DNA from: a virus
IMG/VR virus record: IMGVR_UViG_3300025669_000119
Location: 1-35,546 of that record
DNA length: 35,546 nt
Direction: 5' to 3' (one strand)
Shown: positions 9,307 through 17,678 of the stretch, piece by piece
Layout of the letters: every line of letters begins with the position of its first letter
How positions within the stretch are numbered: the stretch's first letter is position 1
Made by a program: the position numbers and the translations under genes
The notes under the pieces: model-generated
Databases searched by the model: none
Seen by the model: only the letters and a program-made list of their open reading frames with translations
What the model was told of the DNA's origin: nothing

Positions 9307-10179
9307 TTACATTTGAATTACTCTGTACTTGATTGTTACTCGTAGTTCGTTATCGTCACCAGCGTTACCAGCAATTTCTGAACCAGAAGTGTTATCAAGA
9401 ACCAAAGCCTGGTTTTCGATAGCAGCTTGAGCAACAATCGCGTCTTTAATTGCGATTGCGTTTGTTACTGTGTCAGCAGCTTGGTCAATGAAACCTGTTG
9501 TCTCAATAGCCTCTGAAACAATTACACCAGAACCATCCGTATAACGGATAGCTAGGTTGTTAGCTGATTCAGTGAACACGTTAGTTCCACCATACTTGAG
9601 TCTCAAAGAAGCATCTTGAAAGATATATCCTCTGCCAGCTCCAGGAGCAGGCAATAACTCGATTGGCGTAGCAGCTAGGTTCAAAACCTGAGCCGATGTA
9701 AGGTTTACTGAGAAAACCTGTGCGAAAGCGTCGCTGATTGAAAATTGTCCTGGGTTTGGAGTATTAACATCTCCACCTACAGTGTAGTAACCTGGAAAAC
9801 CTCCACCGCCATCCATGGCGAGAATTTGGTTCCCAGCGCCTTTAGCTACTTCCTCAGCAGCTCCACCAACAGCACCGCGAAGAATTGCTCCTTCTGTAAG
9901 TACTAATTTAGCAGCACCTACTTTCTTAGCTCCGATAGTGATAGCTCCAGTATTAACTAGGGTAGCGTCTCCTGACATTGCGACTTCAGAAGTCACGCCA
10001 GTAGCGTCTCCTACATAGATACTACCATCAGCTAGAGTGTCTTGGATATTTGCTTTGAGAGAAGGTACACCAGCAGCACTTACGCTGACGATCTCCGTCC
10101 CTCCGTCGGTCTCTAGCGTTGAGCCAGCGGCCATGACGTTCTTTTTGCCCATTATAAATGGGTCTTTTCCACCTGCCAT
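9307..10179 (-). CDS. Head-associated structural/decoration protein
   Basis: 290 aa, lying 19 bp after the major capsid gene. Residues ~50-85 carry the fibre-type repeat DGSIYVGDATGVTSEVAMSG followed by DATLVNTGAITIG, which is common in phage fibre and decoration proteins. The C-terminal ~120 residues (IELLPAPGAGRGYIFQDASL...NELRVTIKYRVIQM) form a compact beta domain of the kind found in capsid or fibre-tip proteins. The position right behind the capsid gene favours a capsid decoration or head fibre. No catalytic motif is seen. Confidence 0.6.
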   Translation of the reverse strand: MAGGKDPFIMGKKNVMAAGSTLETDGGTEIVSVSAAGVPSLKANIQDTLADGSIYVGDATGVTSEVAMSGDATLVNTGAITIGAKKVGAAKLVLTEGAILRGAVGGAAEEVAKGAGNQILAMDGGGGFPGYYTVGGDVNTPNPGQFSISDAFAQVFSVNLTSAQVLNLAATPIELLPAPGAGRGYIFQDASLRLKYGGTNVFTESANNLAIRYTDGSGVIVSEAIETTGFIDQAADTVTNAIAIKDAIVAQAAIENQALVLDNTSGSEIAGNAGDDNELRVTIKYRVIQM

Positions 10180-10198
10180 AATAAATAAGGGTTAAATG

Positions 10199-11362
10199 CT
10201 AGACATTGTAAGTCATTTTCACTAGACGTTGTTTGTCTCTTGTGAAAACATCTGCGCCATACATAGCTGTACCAAGAATGTTGATACTTTTGTTAGCAGG
10301 CTCTTTTCTCTCTTCAATTTGTGGTTCAGACTGTACAACCAATGAAGGCGCACCAGTCATTCCGAACAACATGCTAGCTGTTTCTGTACCGAATACATTT
10401 GTTCCAGTAGTGAAAGCTTCAGATCCACCAATCTTACCATAAGCGGTAATTGTAGTAGCGTCAGCTTCCCATGCTCCAGCTGTAACTTGTGCGTTTAGGT
10501 ATTCACGTTCTTGATCTGTTCCCCATCTGACGAAATCACCAGCTGAAGGGATAGTTGTGTTGTTTACAAGTGCAAGGAAGATAGCTTGGAAATCAGCTAA
10601 GTTCGCTCCAACCTTAATTTCTCCTGCAGCAGCAGTCGCACCGTCAGCGATACAAGTCCATGTGTAACCTAGAAGGTCGAATGTGTCTGTAGCTGTTGGG
10701 ATAGTGTCTACTGTAAGAACTACTGTTGAAGGTAGATCGTTTGATTCGTAAACATTGAATCCTGCGCTTGTAGTTCCAACAAATCCATTAGAAAGAGCTG
10801 AATCTGCACGGTTGAATCCGTTTGCAACATCAATTTGAGCAAGAAGCCCGATTCTTTCAGGATCAAGAATAGCAAAAGGTACACCGTCGTTACCTCTTTG
10901 ACGAGATAGTGTAGATGTAACATCTGTCATCAAGCTGAAGAAAGTTGATGTAGAAAGTGTTCCTCCTACAACTGTACCTGCAGCGTCGTTGATGAAAGTA
11001 GTCAAACAGAATTGATCGATATTTCGAGACAATTGGTAAGCCATCTCCTCAGCGTTTGCATCCATCCATGCTGGATCATGCGCTTGTAGGTTTTGTAGAG
11101 GATCGTAGTTTTGAGTAGCAATCTTTACTTGATCAACAGTAAGTTGGTCTGAAGTGAAAGCTGCGTCGTCAATTGTAGAGTCAGTAGAGAAAGTGTAATC
11201 TTGTACTCTAACTGTAGCTGAGTAAGGAAACTCAATTACTTTACCTGGTGTAATGTTAGCTTCAAATCTTGTGTTAGCGATTGAAGCACAGACCAATCGT
11301 GAACGCAGGAATGCTTGTGTCATTCTTGCGTAATACGTTGGGTTTACTACTGTATTTGCCAT
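10199..11362 (-). CDS. Major capsid protein
   Basis: 387 aa. The opening MANTVVNPTYYARMTQAFLR and the following IEFPYSATVRVQDYTFSTD resemble P22-coat-like HK97-fold shells with an N-arm and E-loop. Long helical (NAEEMAYQLSRNIDQFCLTTF) and P-domain-like parts follow (PFAILDPERIGLLAQIDVAN). An inserted domain of about residues 215-330 interrupts the fold, as in P22-type coats. The C-terminus (YGADVFTRDKQRLVKMTYNV) is the usual A-domain ending. It lies directly after the scaffold gene, the standard order. No Shine-Dalgarno; the leader is ...CCTAATAACA before ATG. Confidence 0.8.
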   Translation of the reverse strand: MANTVVNPTYYARMTQAFLRSRLVCASIANTRFEANITPGKVIEFPYSATVRVQDYTFSTDSTIDDAAFTSDQLTVDQVKIATQNYDPLQNLQAHDPAWMDANAEEMAYQLSRNIDQFCLTTFINDAAGTVVGGTLSTSTFFSLMTDVTSTLSRQRGNDGVPFAILDPERIGLLAQIDVANGFNRADSALSNGFVGTTSAGFNVYESNDLPSTVVLTVDTIPTATDTFDLLGYTWTCIADGATAAAGEIKVGANLADFQAIFLALVNNTTIPSAGDFVRWGTDQEREYLNAQVTAGAWEADATTITAYGKIGGSEAFTTGTNVFGTETASMLFGMTGAPSLVVQSEPQIEERKEPANKSINILGTAMYGADVFTRDKQRLVKMTYNV

Positions 11363-11403
11363 TGTTATTAGGTCTTAAGAAATAAATTCTTAGACCCTCC
11401 AAC

Positions 11404-12087
11404 CTATCTTCCTCGATAAGATTTACTCTTACTCTTGGCTAGCTCCTGAACCTGTTTATGAGACAATTTGTGTAAGTCCATGACTTTTCTTTCCTCATTA
11501 GTTTCAGTTACTCCCCCGCCTAGAGTTGGAACGCTCGTAGCTCTCCTTGCATAAGACATATCGTCTAGATCAACGCCAGCCAGCTTGATAGCTGTTTGTA
11601 GAGCGTCATGTGATCCTAATTTGACCTTGAACCGATCAAATTGAGACTTAATCTCTGCTCTTTGTGCTTTAGTTGTTCCTGCAGCATTGAGCTGCTCTTT
11701 TAGAGTGTCGAATTTGACAGCAGTACGCTCTATAGCCATTTCTTCTCTAGCCATTTCACGCGCTATCTCTCGAGCTTTGTCCTCTGCAAGAGTAGTTTGT
11801 TCCTTCTTCTCTGCCGCTAAGTCTTGTGAAACAAGTTGTTGGAGCCAGGGTTTATCAGCGTAATCTCCTAAGGTTTTAACACCTGATTTGATGTCTCTGA
11901 TAGCCGCGTTCTTAAACTCGTCTCTAGCTTTTTCAGCAGGTTCGAGGCCTTGTTTGTTTTCTTCATCCTTTGAGACTGGCTTTTGCTCACTCTCATAGGT
12001 GTTACTCACAGCGTCTTCGCTGGAGTCATCGGCGTCAGTGGCTTTTGAAGTGAAAAGCTCATCTTGGCCGTGCTTCTGGTCTGACAT
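11404..12087 (-). CDS. Scaffolding protein
   Basis: 227 aa from the ATG at 12087 (MSDQKHGQDELF). A longer reading to 12132 would need a TTG and adds an unlikely leader. The protein is very acidic at the N-terminus (residues 1-60), strongly helical in the middle (AEDKAREIAREMAREEMA) and basic at the C-terminus (SKSKSYRGR). That is the profile of scaffolds, whose basic tail binds the coat. It lies between portal and coat genes, where scaffolds lie. No protease gene is seen nearby, so removal without cleavage, as in P22, is possible. Confidence 0.75.
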   Translation of the reverse strand: MSDQKHGQDELFTSKATDADDSSEDAVSNTYESEQKPVSKDEENKQGLEPAEKARDEFKNAAIRDIKSGVKTLGDYADKPWLQQLVSQDLAAEKKEQTTLAEDKAREIAREMAREEMAIERTAVKFDTLKEQLNAAGTTKAQRAEIKSQFDRFKVKLGSHDALQTAIKLAGVDLDDMSYARRATSVPTLGGGVTETNEERKVMDLHKLSHKQVQELAKSKSKSYRGR

Positions 12088-12139
12088 GTTCGATATGTTA
12101 AGGGTCAAAGTGAGGTGAAATACCTCTTTCAAAGGACGA

Positions 12140-12388
12140 TTATTCGTCCTCTGTCAGTGATTCTTCAGCTTCTAGTTCCTCTAAACACTTCGCCATTGCT
12201 AGTTCCCAACTCATCGCTCCCTCCCTAAACGCTTCGTATTCCTGGCTTGTAAAGTTAGAGTTCTCACAATACGAGAATAGGATATGCTGTCTAAGTTTCT
12301 TGATAACATCAAGGTTGTTCCCGTAGAATACCCCAAGCCCTTTAGCTTGATGCGTTCCTAAAACATCCTGATATTTCGATTCGTCCAT
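12140..12388 (-). CDS. Hypothetical protein in head operon
   Basis: 82 aa, helical and acidic at the C-terminus (EELEAEESLTEDE). The middle holds LDVIKKLRQHILFSYCENSN. Its ATG overlaps the stop of the upstream 101-aa gene by one base (TAATG), so they are translated together. No family recognised; the location between portal and scaffold suggests a minor head-assembly role. Confidence 0.6.
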   Translation of the reverse strand: MDESKYQDVLGTHQAKGLGVFYGNNLDVIKKLRQHILFSYCENSNFTSQEYEAFREGAMSWELAMAKCLEELEAEESLTEDE

Positions 12389-12693
12389 TATGCTAGTTTT
12401 GCTTTAAGTTCTTTGTACTCCTCTTTTAGATCACTCTTCAACCACGCTCTTTGAGCTTTCAACTCAGCGAAACGTAACTGATCAATACTCGGTGCTTCTA
12501 TAGTAGTCTCAACTGTCTCTATTACAGCAGTCTTAGGTATTGGGAAATAATGTTTCTTATCAATGTCTTGCACTCTATCTAGTGCCACTTTATTACCTTT
12601 ATCATCTAGAGCCATGATCTTAGGTTGAGTGAAATGTTTAGGTGCTTCATTGATCATCACTCCGTTGAAAGGATAAGGTTTGCTTCGTGCCAT
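12388..12693 (-). CDS. Hypothetical protein in head operon
   Basis: 101 aa. The N-terminal half is mixed (PKIMALDDKGNKVALDRVQD) and the C-terminal third is a charged helix (LRFAELKAQRAWLKSDLKEE). It lies 12 bp after the portal gene and is coupled by a one-base stop/start overlap to the next gene. Similar small coiled-coil proteins follow portals in many phages, but no family can be named. Confidence 0.6.
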   Translation of the reverse strand: MARSKPYPFNGVMINEAPKHFTQPKIMALDDKGNKVALDRVQDIDKKHYFPIPKTAVIETVETTIEAPSIDQLRFAELKAQRAWLKSDLKEEYKELKAKLA

Positions 12694-12705
12694 AATTGAT
12701 TTTGG

Positions 12706-14553
12706 TTAGAATATTGCTGTTGGCTCTGTAGCCCTGACGTTTATTGATTGTCTCTCCGTACTAGCAGGTGCTTCTTGTTGCGCTGCTTGAGGTGGAGCTG
12801 CTTGTTGTTGAGGCATACCATACTCTTCTCCTGGTATATCAACATCGTTAAGTTGTGATAATTGGTTCGTGATCTTTGACCTAGCCTGACTACCTGGCGC
12901 GGCTAAGTTCAACATATTTACTAGCTGTGCTTTCTTAAGCTTACTCATATCTGCTCCGCTTCTAGCGTTGACCTTTACAAAGTAATCGTACTCCGCAAGC
13001 TCTTCCGACAAGAAACCTAGCGTGATCCCTTCAGGGAATTTCTCGTTGCCTCTTATCTTCATAGCTACTTCATTGATACCGTTGTCTTTGAACTTCTGTT
13101 GAGCTTCAGGATCTCCTACCTCTGAGACTGGTACATTTACTGTTGTTGTGATCTGCAAAGGTGTTTTGTCTTTCTTAGAGATAACTTTAGGGATCTGATC
13201 TAGTAGGATCTTATATAGGAACTCGAACTCAGAAGCGTTCTTCTCCATCATTTGCTTAACAAAAGCGTTTGCGTTCTCTTCATCACTCAATATCTGCGTT
13301 GCAGTCACGTTAGAAGCCTCTAATTCGTCAAGATGGATCCCAAGTCGTTTACACTCCCTGTCGATCATGTCCCACATCAACTGTGTCTCCCCTATATTGT
13401 TTTGGCTTGTGATTGATTGTAAACCTACTTGATTAGTGCCAGAAGAATTGTATTCGACTGTGATGATAGGTTTCTTACCTTGTTTGCGAGCTTCCCGAGC
13501 TTTAGCTATCTGATTGACAACCTCAGCAGATTTACCTTGTGGTACATTCAAGAACGTATCAGGGTAGGTGTTATCTTCTGCATGAGACAATCCCATGTTA
13601 AGAAGTCTCTGGTACTCTAGTGATAAATCATAAATCGCTTCTATTAGTCCGTGGTTATAGAACCCTTCAAACGATTCCATACAGATTAGTTGCATGATCG
13701 GGATATAAGCTTCCTCTACTTTAGAGAACTTATCTTTGAAGATGTAAGGGTAGTTCTTACCTTTCTTCTCTTCTATAACTGTACAAGATGATCCTGCGAA
13801 CACTATATAGTGCTGATTCGCTAGATCGAAGAAGAAACAAACTTCAACAATGTCTTCCTCTTCGCTGTTCCTGTAATCTTGTTGATCTAAATCTTGTAAA
13901 TAATTGTAATCTCTCGGGATCTTACCTAGTCCAGCTTTCTTTTTCATCTTAGGATAAAGAGCTATGAACTCTCCCCAAGTGTAAGTAGTGACAACAGCAG
14001 CCTTGTTGACAGGCTTGCTACCACTTCTCATCGAAGTAGCTTTCTCATCTACATAAAGATTGTTGTTAGCGATAGGCATAAACTTGAAAGGGAACCCTTT
14101 CCCTTTCTCATTAGTACCAAACATCATAAACCCGTCTCCGTAAGCTAATTGGAATTGAAAAACACCACCTTTATCTCGTAAAGCCTGGATATATCCGCTC
14201 TTCCTCAGAACTGTAGACATGCCGTCAGTAACGATCTTCTCCATCCAAGGCGGTCTCTGTGCTCCGTGGATAACAGCATCAAGAGGTTTCATCCTAGAAG
14301 CAGTCTTCCAGTACGCCTGTTGAGGTTTCTTACTATTAACCTTCCTCGGTCCGCTAGCGTCGTGAACATTAAACCCGTCCTCAATAAAATCTTTGATCGA
14401 TTCGTTCTTCCCGTCCCGCTCGCTTTTGTAGTCGTAGTTCTCTGCTAACAGTTTCAAAGCTGACTTAACAGCCCTGTTATCTTTGTTATCAACAGGATTC
14501 GGATTAGGCGTTGGATCCAAAGTATCACCATGCGAAGTTGAGGAAGATGCCAT
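12706..14553 (-). CDS. Portal protein
   Basis: 615 aa from the ATG at 14553 (MASSSTSHGDTLDP). The frame also opens two codons earlier at a TTG, which is less likely. The order after terL, the length, and the portal-type landmarks support the call: PWMEKIVTDGMSTVLRK and FQLAYGDGFMMFGTN in the wing, the helical stem region LIEAIYDLSLEYQRLLNMGL, and the ELEASNVTATQILSDEENAN segment that precedes the long helix in podovirus portals. The C-terminal ~45 residues are Gln/Ala/Pro-rich (MPQQQAAPPQAAQQEAPAS) and probably disordered. As the dodecameric ring it would be the docking site for terminase and adaptor. Confidence 0.75.
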   Translation of the reverse strand: MASSSTSHGDTLDPTPNPNPVDNKDNRAVKSALKLLAENYDYKSERDGKNESIKDFIEDGFNVHDASGPRKVNSKKPQQAYWKTASRMKPLDAVIHGAQRPPWMEKIVTDGMSTVLRKSGYIQALRDKGGVFQFQLAYGDGFMMFGTNEKGKGFPFKFMPIANNNLYVDEKATSMRSGSKPVNKAAVVTTYTWGEFIALYPKMKKKAGLGKIPRDYNYLQDLDQQDYRNSEEEDIVEVCFFFDLANQHYIVFAGSSCTVIEEKKGKNYPYIFKDKFSKVEEAYIPIMQLICMESFEGFYNHGLIEAIYDLSLEYQRLLNMGLSHAEDNTYPDTFLNVPQGKSAEVVNQIAKAREARKQGKKPIITVEYNSSGTNQVGLQSITSQNNIGETQLMWDMIDRECKRLGIHLDELEASNVTATQILSDEENANAFVKQMMEKNASEFEFLYKILLDQIPKVISKKDKTPLQITTTVNVPVSEVGDPEAQQKFKDNGINEVAMKIRGNEKFPEGITLGFLSEELAEYDYFVKVNARSGADMSKLKKAQLVNMLNLAAPGSQARSKITNQLSQLNDVDIPGEEYGMPQQQAAPPQAAQQEAPASTERQSINVRATEPTAIF

Positions 14554-14617
14554 ATACAAGTTTTAATTTTGACGTTCGTATTCTTACTACCATAAGTCCC
14601 AAGAAAGGTCAAGAAAT

Positions 14618-14941
14618 TTACTTCTTCTTCTTTATAAGATCACTTAGCTTAACTTCAACCTTGTTATCCTTCTTGCCTTCAGGTTCAAAAGTCTTCTCTT
14701 CTTTTGGTGTTGGTAGTTTGACTGGCATAGTTGACCACTCCATACATTTCTTCTCTATAAGGTAAGAAACCACTTTGGAGTCAGCGCGCAACTCGACCCA
14801 GTAACCTAGATCTTTGTCTCTTTTTAGACCGTGAGTATAGATTGTCTCGCAACCCTCAAACTTAACTTCGTACCAGTTCATCCCTTCTGTACCTATTTCT
14901 TCAGGTTGGTACATGACCGCAGGTAGTTCTAGCTTTTCCAT
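14618..14941 (-). CDS. Hypothetical protein between terL and portal
   Basis: 107 aa. A mixed N-terminal domain (MNWYEVKFEGCETIYTHG, LGYWVELRADSKVVSYLI) is followed by a Lys-rich tail ending LSDLIKKKK. It starts 11 bp after terL. No family recognised. A compact domain with a basic tail next to packaging genes could be a nucleic-acid or portal accessory factor, but this is not shown by the sequence. Confidence 0.6.
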   Translation of the reverse strand: MEKLELPAVMYQPEEIGTEGMNWYEVKFEGCETIYTHGLKRDKDLGYWVELRADSKVVSYLIEKKCMEWSTMPVKLPTPKEEKTFEPEGKKDNKVEVKLSDLIKKKK

Positions 14942-14952
14942 AATGTTTATGG

Positions 14953-17181
14953 TTAAGAATAAATATAGTTGTCAATAGCCTTCTCAAGCTCTTTATCGTC
15001 TCTTCTTACAAACTTGTCTCTCATTTGCCAGGTGATAGCACAGTTATGGACCAGCACGTTGTTAGCAAAGTACTCTGGGCAACCCTGCACTTGCAAGTTA
15101 TAAACCGTCTGGTAAGTGCTTCCTTCTTCTAAGGGCATGACACTCTTTTGAACATCTTTCTTGATGAGGGATGCTTGTTTTGAATTTTTTCTTACAGATA
15201 GAGCATGTTTTTTCTTTCTTTGGATTCCGTCGTTTTGCGTTATTGCTTTTCTGGAGACACCACCTAGAACAAAACTTTGCATTCCAAGTAGCACTTTTAA
15301 AGACTTGTCCACAAAGAACGCACTCAGTATCTTTCCCTTCTTTGTTTTTGTGATACCTTCGTAGCCCTTCGGTGAGCTTTTGCCTGTTTTTATTGGCCAA
15401 CTCTCTTCCCCTTTCTTTTGCCCCGGGAGTATTGCCGTGGAGCTTGTTGTGCTCTGTTTTTGACATACACACAAGGTTTTCGAGCTTGTTATTGCTCGGG
15501 TCATGGTCTTTATGATGGACAACATATCCTTCTGGAATGTCCCCGAAATCATCAATCCAGATTTGCCTATGCAGGTAAACGCCTTCTTTTTTCCATTTCG
15601 CCCCTCCTCTGTAGTAAACTCGGTGGTTTTGTCTAGTTGCATCAGGGTATCTGTGGTATTTGACATCTCTGTATGTGATAGTCTCTCTATTTTTTGTGCT
15701 TTTGAGTCCCATGCGTACAGCTTATCGCAAGTGCTAACGTATGACAAGTCTTTTATTTCGTTGTCGTTACAGAAGACAGGATGATCTAGCGTCCCTGTAA
15801 GCCCAATGTTTGTTGTTACTTCTTTTACATGGCCACAAGTCGCTATAACCTTTTTGTACCCCTCTCTCGTAAGAACTTTATCCCCTACCTTAATTGACTC
15901 AATCGGCCTCTGCCCTTTGTCAGTCAACACCGACGTTCCTTTTACAAAACATGACATCACCCGATCCCAGTGACGAGTCTGCTCTGGATCGAACCGTATC
16001 TGTCGTAAATCTTCAGGGTTGTAAGTCTTCAATTCTTTATACAATCCTCGAGACTTGACTTTAATTAGCTTTTCTGTTAAAGCATCTTTTAAATCATACA
16101 GCATCAACGGCTTACTCTTGCTTGTTGTTCTCCAACCTAGTTTTTTAGTTACCTTGTTTGTACCACTTTCTTTCTCTTCTTCAAAATATACAATGGCTCC
16201 TAACTCCTTTAGCTTGATGACTGTAGCCAGTCCACAACTGTTGCGTTCAGGTGCGATCAAACACCCTCCGTACTTGTTAGCCCAGTTGTACAACTCATGA
16301 CCAAACAAATCAGGCTCTATAATATTTGAAACGAACTCTGCTACCACTTCACCGTCTGTAAGGTCTAAGATGTGAGCTGTTGAGCTATCTAACCCGACTC
16401 CCTCCGCAACATCTGCTGCCATAACGTAAGTATGTTTCCTGTTGAAGTTAGCGAACACAGTCCAATCTCCAACCTTAGTACCATCTTCAAGGAACTGTTT
16501 CTGCCATTCCAGGATCTCGCTAGGGTACATCTTCCCGTCTTGAGCGTCAGCGTAGTCTCCTTTCCAAACATGCAAATACTTCCCGTTGTCAGCTTCTTTA
16601 TCGTACTCCAGCTCTTTCATCAGAACTTTAGGGAAATACGGATTCTCTTCATAAGATACAGGTATGATGATTGAGTCAGGTGGTGGCCCTTTCTCTCCTC
16701 TAAACATAACATCTACAGGATCATACTCACTGTCAGGATTCCAGGTGAACCATATCTCTGATTCTTCAGCACGGATAGTTGGTATCAATAGATCTAAACT
16801 CCTTCGTGAAACCGTACTGGCTTCCTCGACCCAGCAAACATCGATATTCTCCATTGACTTCACAGCTTCAGGATTGTTCCTTAAACCCGCAAACAAGAAA
16901 ACAGTACCGTTCTTCCCTCTAATCTCGCCCTGTGTAGAAGTATAAAACCATCCTAATCCACTATCTCGTATCTTGTCGTCTAGCAGTTGTTTAACAGAGT
17001 CCTTGATCGACTTCTGGATTTCCCTACAACACAAGAACCGCATAGGCTTCTCAGCACCCTTTAAAACTAGAGCCTGTGCGAAACTATGAGATTTAGCACT
17101 ACCTCTTCCTCCGTAAGAAGCTTTGTACCGAGAAGGCTCAAACATCCTATCAAACACCTTTGGTATGCTTACAGTGGTCAA
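14953..17181 (-). CDS. terL: Terminase large subunit, interrupted by an intein
   Basis: 742 aa precursor. The TTG start at 17181 gives the family-typical opening (MTTVSIPKVF). ATPase: Walker A GGRGSAKS (24-31), Walker B DVCWVEEAS (~114-122) and the FTWNPD coupling motif (~145-150). RNase H-like nuclease: AADVAEG with D257, APERNSCG with E312 and HWDRVMSC with D406. An intein occupies residues 411-713 (C411 to N713) and splits the third nuclease motif. The mature protein would be 410 + 29 = 439 aa, normal for Terminase_3-type enzymes. Without splicing the nuclease would be interrupted, so protein splicing should be needed for packaging. It follows terS by 97 bp. Confidence 0.9.
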   Translation of the reverse strand: MTTVSIPKVFDRMFEPSRYKASYGGRGSAKSHSFAQALVLKGAEKPMRFLCCREIQKSIKDSVKQLLDDKIRDSGLGWFYTSTQGEIRGKNGTVFLFAGLRNNPEAVKSMENIDVCWVEEASTVSRRSLDLLIPTIRAEESEIWFTWNPDSEYDPVDVMFRGEKGPPPDSIIIPVSYEENPYFPKVLMKELEYDKEADNGKYLHVWKGDYADAQDGKMYPSEILEWQKQFLEDGTKVGDWTVFANFNRKHTYVMAADVAEGVGLDSSTAHILDLTDGEVVAEFVSNIIEPDLFGHELYNWANKYGGCLIAPERNSCGLATVIKLKELGAIVYFEEEKESGTNKVTKKLGWRTTSKSKPLMLYDLKDALTEKLIKVKSRGLYKELKTYNPEDLRQIRFDPEQTRHWDRVMSCFVKGTSVLTDKGQRPIESIKVGDKVLTREGYKKVIATCGHVKEVTTNIGLTGTLDHPVFCNDNEIKDLSYVSTCDKLYAWDSKAQKIERLSHTEMSNTTDTLMQLDKTTEFTTEEGRNGKKKAFTCIGKSGLMISGTFQKDMLSIIKTMTRAITSSKTLCVCQKQSTTSSTAILPGQKKGEESWPIKTGKSSPKGYEGITKTKKGKILSAFFVDKSLKVLLGMQSFVLGGVSRKAITQNDGIQRKKKHALSVRKNSKQASLIKKDVQKSVMPLEEGSTYQTVYNLQVQGCPEYFANNVLVHNCAITWQMRDKFVRRDDKELEKAIDNYIYS
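15043..15951 (-). mobile_element. Intein in TerL
   Basis: 303 in-frame residues. Block A is CFVKGTSVLTDKGQRPIESI, with Cys1 at 15949-15951. Block B is TGTLDHPVF (TxxH). Blocks F/G are VYNLQVQGCPEYFANNVLVHN, with the terminal His-Asn before the +1 Cys (15040-15042). These are the complete splicing signatures of a class 1 intein. The splicing parts total about 140 aa. The ~200 residues between them match no DOD or HNH endonuclease in this frame; the DNA there encodes an HNH protein in another frame. Site: 5 residues after catalytic D406, a conserved motif, as is typical for inteins. Confidence 0.92.
15098..15712 (-). CDS. HNH homing endonuclease nested out of frame inside the intein
   Basis: 204 aa from ATG 15712. 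In this frame a TAA lies just three codons upstream (15722-15724), so the ORF is free-standing. HNH core: LHRQIWIDDFGDIPEGYVVH, then HKDHDPSNNKLENL (~47-80) with His66-His67 and Asn75, and SKTEHNKLHG (~84-93). Two zinc-finger-like C-terminal units follow: CVLCGQVF...FCSRWC and CSICKKKF...RCSKEC. The N-terminal YRDVKYHRYPDATRQNHRVY is the typical lead-in of phage-borne HNH endonucleases. It is entirely overlapped by the intein frame, so about 205 codons are read in two frames. No clear ribosome-binding site precedes it. The predicted role is to cut intein-free terL alleles. Confidence 0.85.
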   Translation of the reverse strand: MGLKSTKNRETITYRDVKYHRYPDATRQNHRVYYRGGAKWKKEGVYLHRQIWIDDFGDIPEGYVVHHKDHDPSNNKLENLVCMSKTEHNKLHGNTPGAKERGRELANKNRQKLTEGLRRYHKNKEGKDTECVLCGQVFKSATWNAKFCSRWCLQKSNNAKRRNPKKEKTCSICKKKFKTSIPHQERCSKECHALRRRKHLPDGL

Positions 17182-17278
17182 GTTATTATGTTATAGTGCA
17201 GGTCTAACTGGGGTGCGAACCGAGGAGAGGCACGAAAATCACGGGGTTTTGCCTTTTCCCCATTAATTTTGTCAAGGG
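17182..17278. other. terS-terL spacer with short repeats
   Basis: 97 bp without a gene. On the - strand it contains GGGG-AAAAGGCAAAA-CCCC (a 4-bp inverted repeat) and the direct repeat CGTGATTTTCGTG. A cos or terminase-binding site is often near here, but nothing seen proves one. Confidence 0.3.
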
Positions 17279-17617
17279 CTACACAAACTCAACCTTCACA
17301 CTGTGTCCTACTTTGTCGGTCTCTTCACCTGATAGTAGTTGGATGTTCTTGGTCAGCTTGTCTAGCGCGTCTGTTTTATCTTTGTACCTAATCTCGTTCA
17401 GCTCTTCTGTCTTCAAGGAGTCGATCAACCTCTGGCGTTCTGCTATCATCTGTTGAACAAACGGATCGGAGGCTTTTTTAAAACCTTTAGACTCAGTTAA
17501 ATTAGATGGATTCTTTGCAGTAGCATCTGTATAACCAGCTTCGCGCATCGCCTTAGATACGTTTCCATGGTTTTCAATGATTCTCTGAACAGCCTTTTTT
17601 TGTTTTGTAGTAACCAT
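17279..17617 (-). CDS. terS: Terminase small subunit
   Basis: 112 aa. The N-terminal half is a helix-turn-helix of the TerS type: QKKAVQRIIENHGNVSKAMR then EAGYTDATAKNPSNLTESKG, the homeodomain-like AGYs/T-x-A signature of Terminase_2-like proteins. It continues PFVQQMIAERQRLIDSL, then a helix for oligomerisation and a C-terminal tail. It should bind the packaging site and regulate TerL. It opens the packaging gene block and is preceded by a promoter-like sequence and an RNA-like structured region. Confidence 0.75.
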   Translation of the reverse strand: MVTTKQKKAVQRIIENHGNVSKAMREAGYTDATAKNPSNLTESKGFKKASDPFVQQMIAERQRLIDSLKTEELNEIRYKDKTDALDKLTKNIQLLSGEETDKVGHSVKVEFV

Positions 17618-17626
17618 ATCAAGTAT

Positions 17627-17660
17627 ATTGTATCATAAGCTAAACATAATGCAATGTTCA
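17627..17660 (-). promoter_or_regulatory. Candidate promoter for terS and the late operon
   Basis: Two overlapping sigma70-type readings exist on the - strand: TTGCAT (17649-17654), 16 bp, TACAAT (17627-17632); or TGAACA (17655-17660), 17 bp, TATGAT (17632-17637). The second carries GCTTAT in register with the -10 box, as in the phage's other promoters, but the left half (CATTAT) is degenerate. It lies 10 bp upstream of the terS ATG. Confidence 0.5.
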
Positions 17661-17678
17661 GCTTGGCTAGGGCTCTAG

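Noticed and set aside
11404-12132. Longer start (TTG) for the scaffold protein
   Set aside because: The ATG at 12087 gives the usual acidic start; the added leader is hydrophobic and unlike scaffolds.
15161-15784. Several + strand open frames opposite the intein/HNH
   Set aside because: They show no motifs and are hydrophobic translations of the Lys-rich opposite strand.
17182-17278. A second tRNA remnant (GGTTCGCACC) or cos site between terS and terL
   Set aside because: The GGTTCG is not flanked by pairing T-stem arms, and no cohesive-end feature can be shown.
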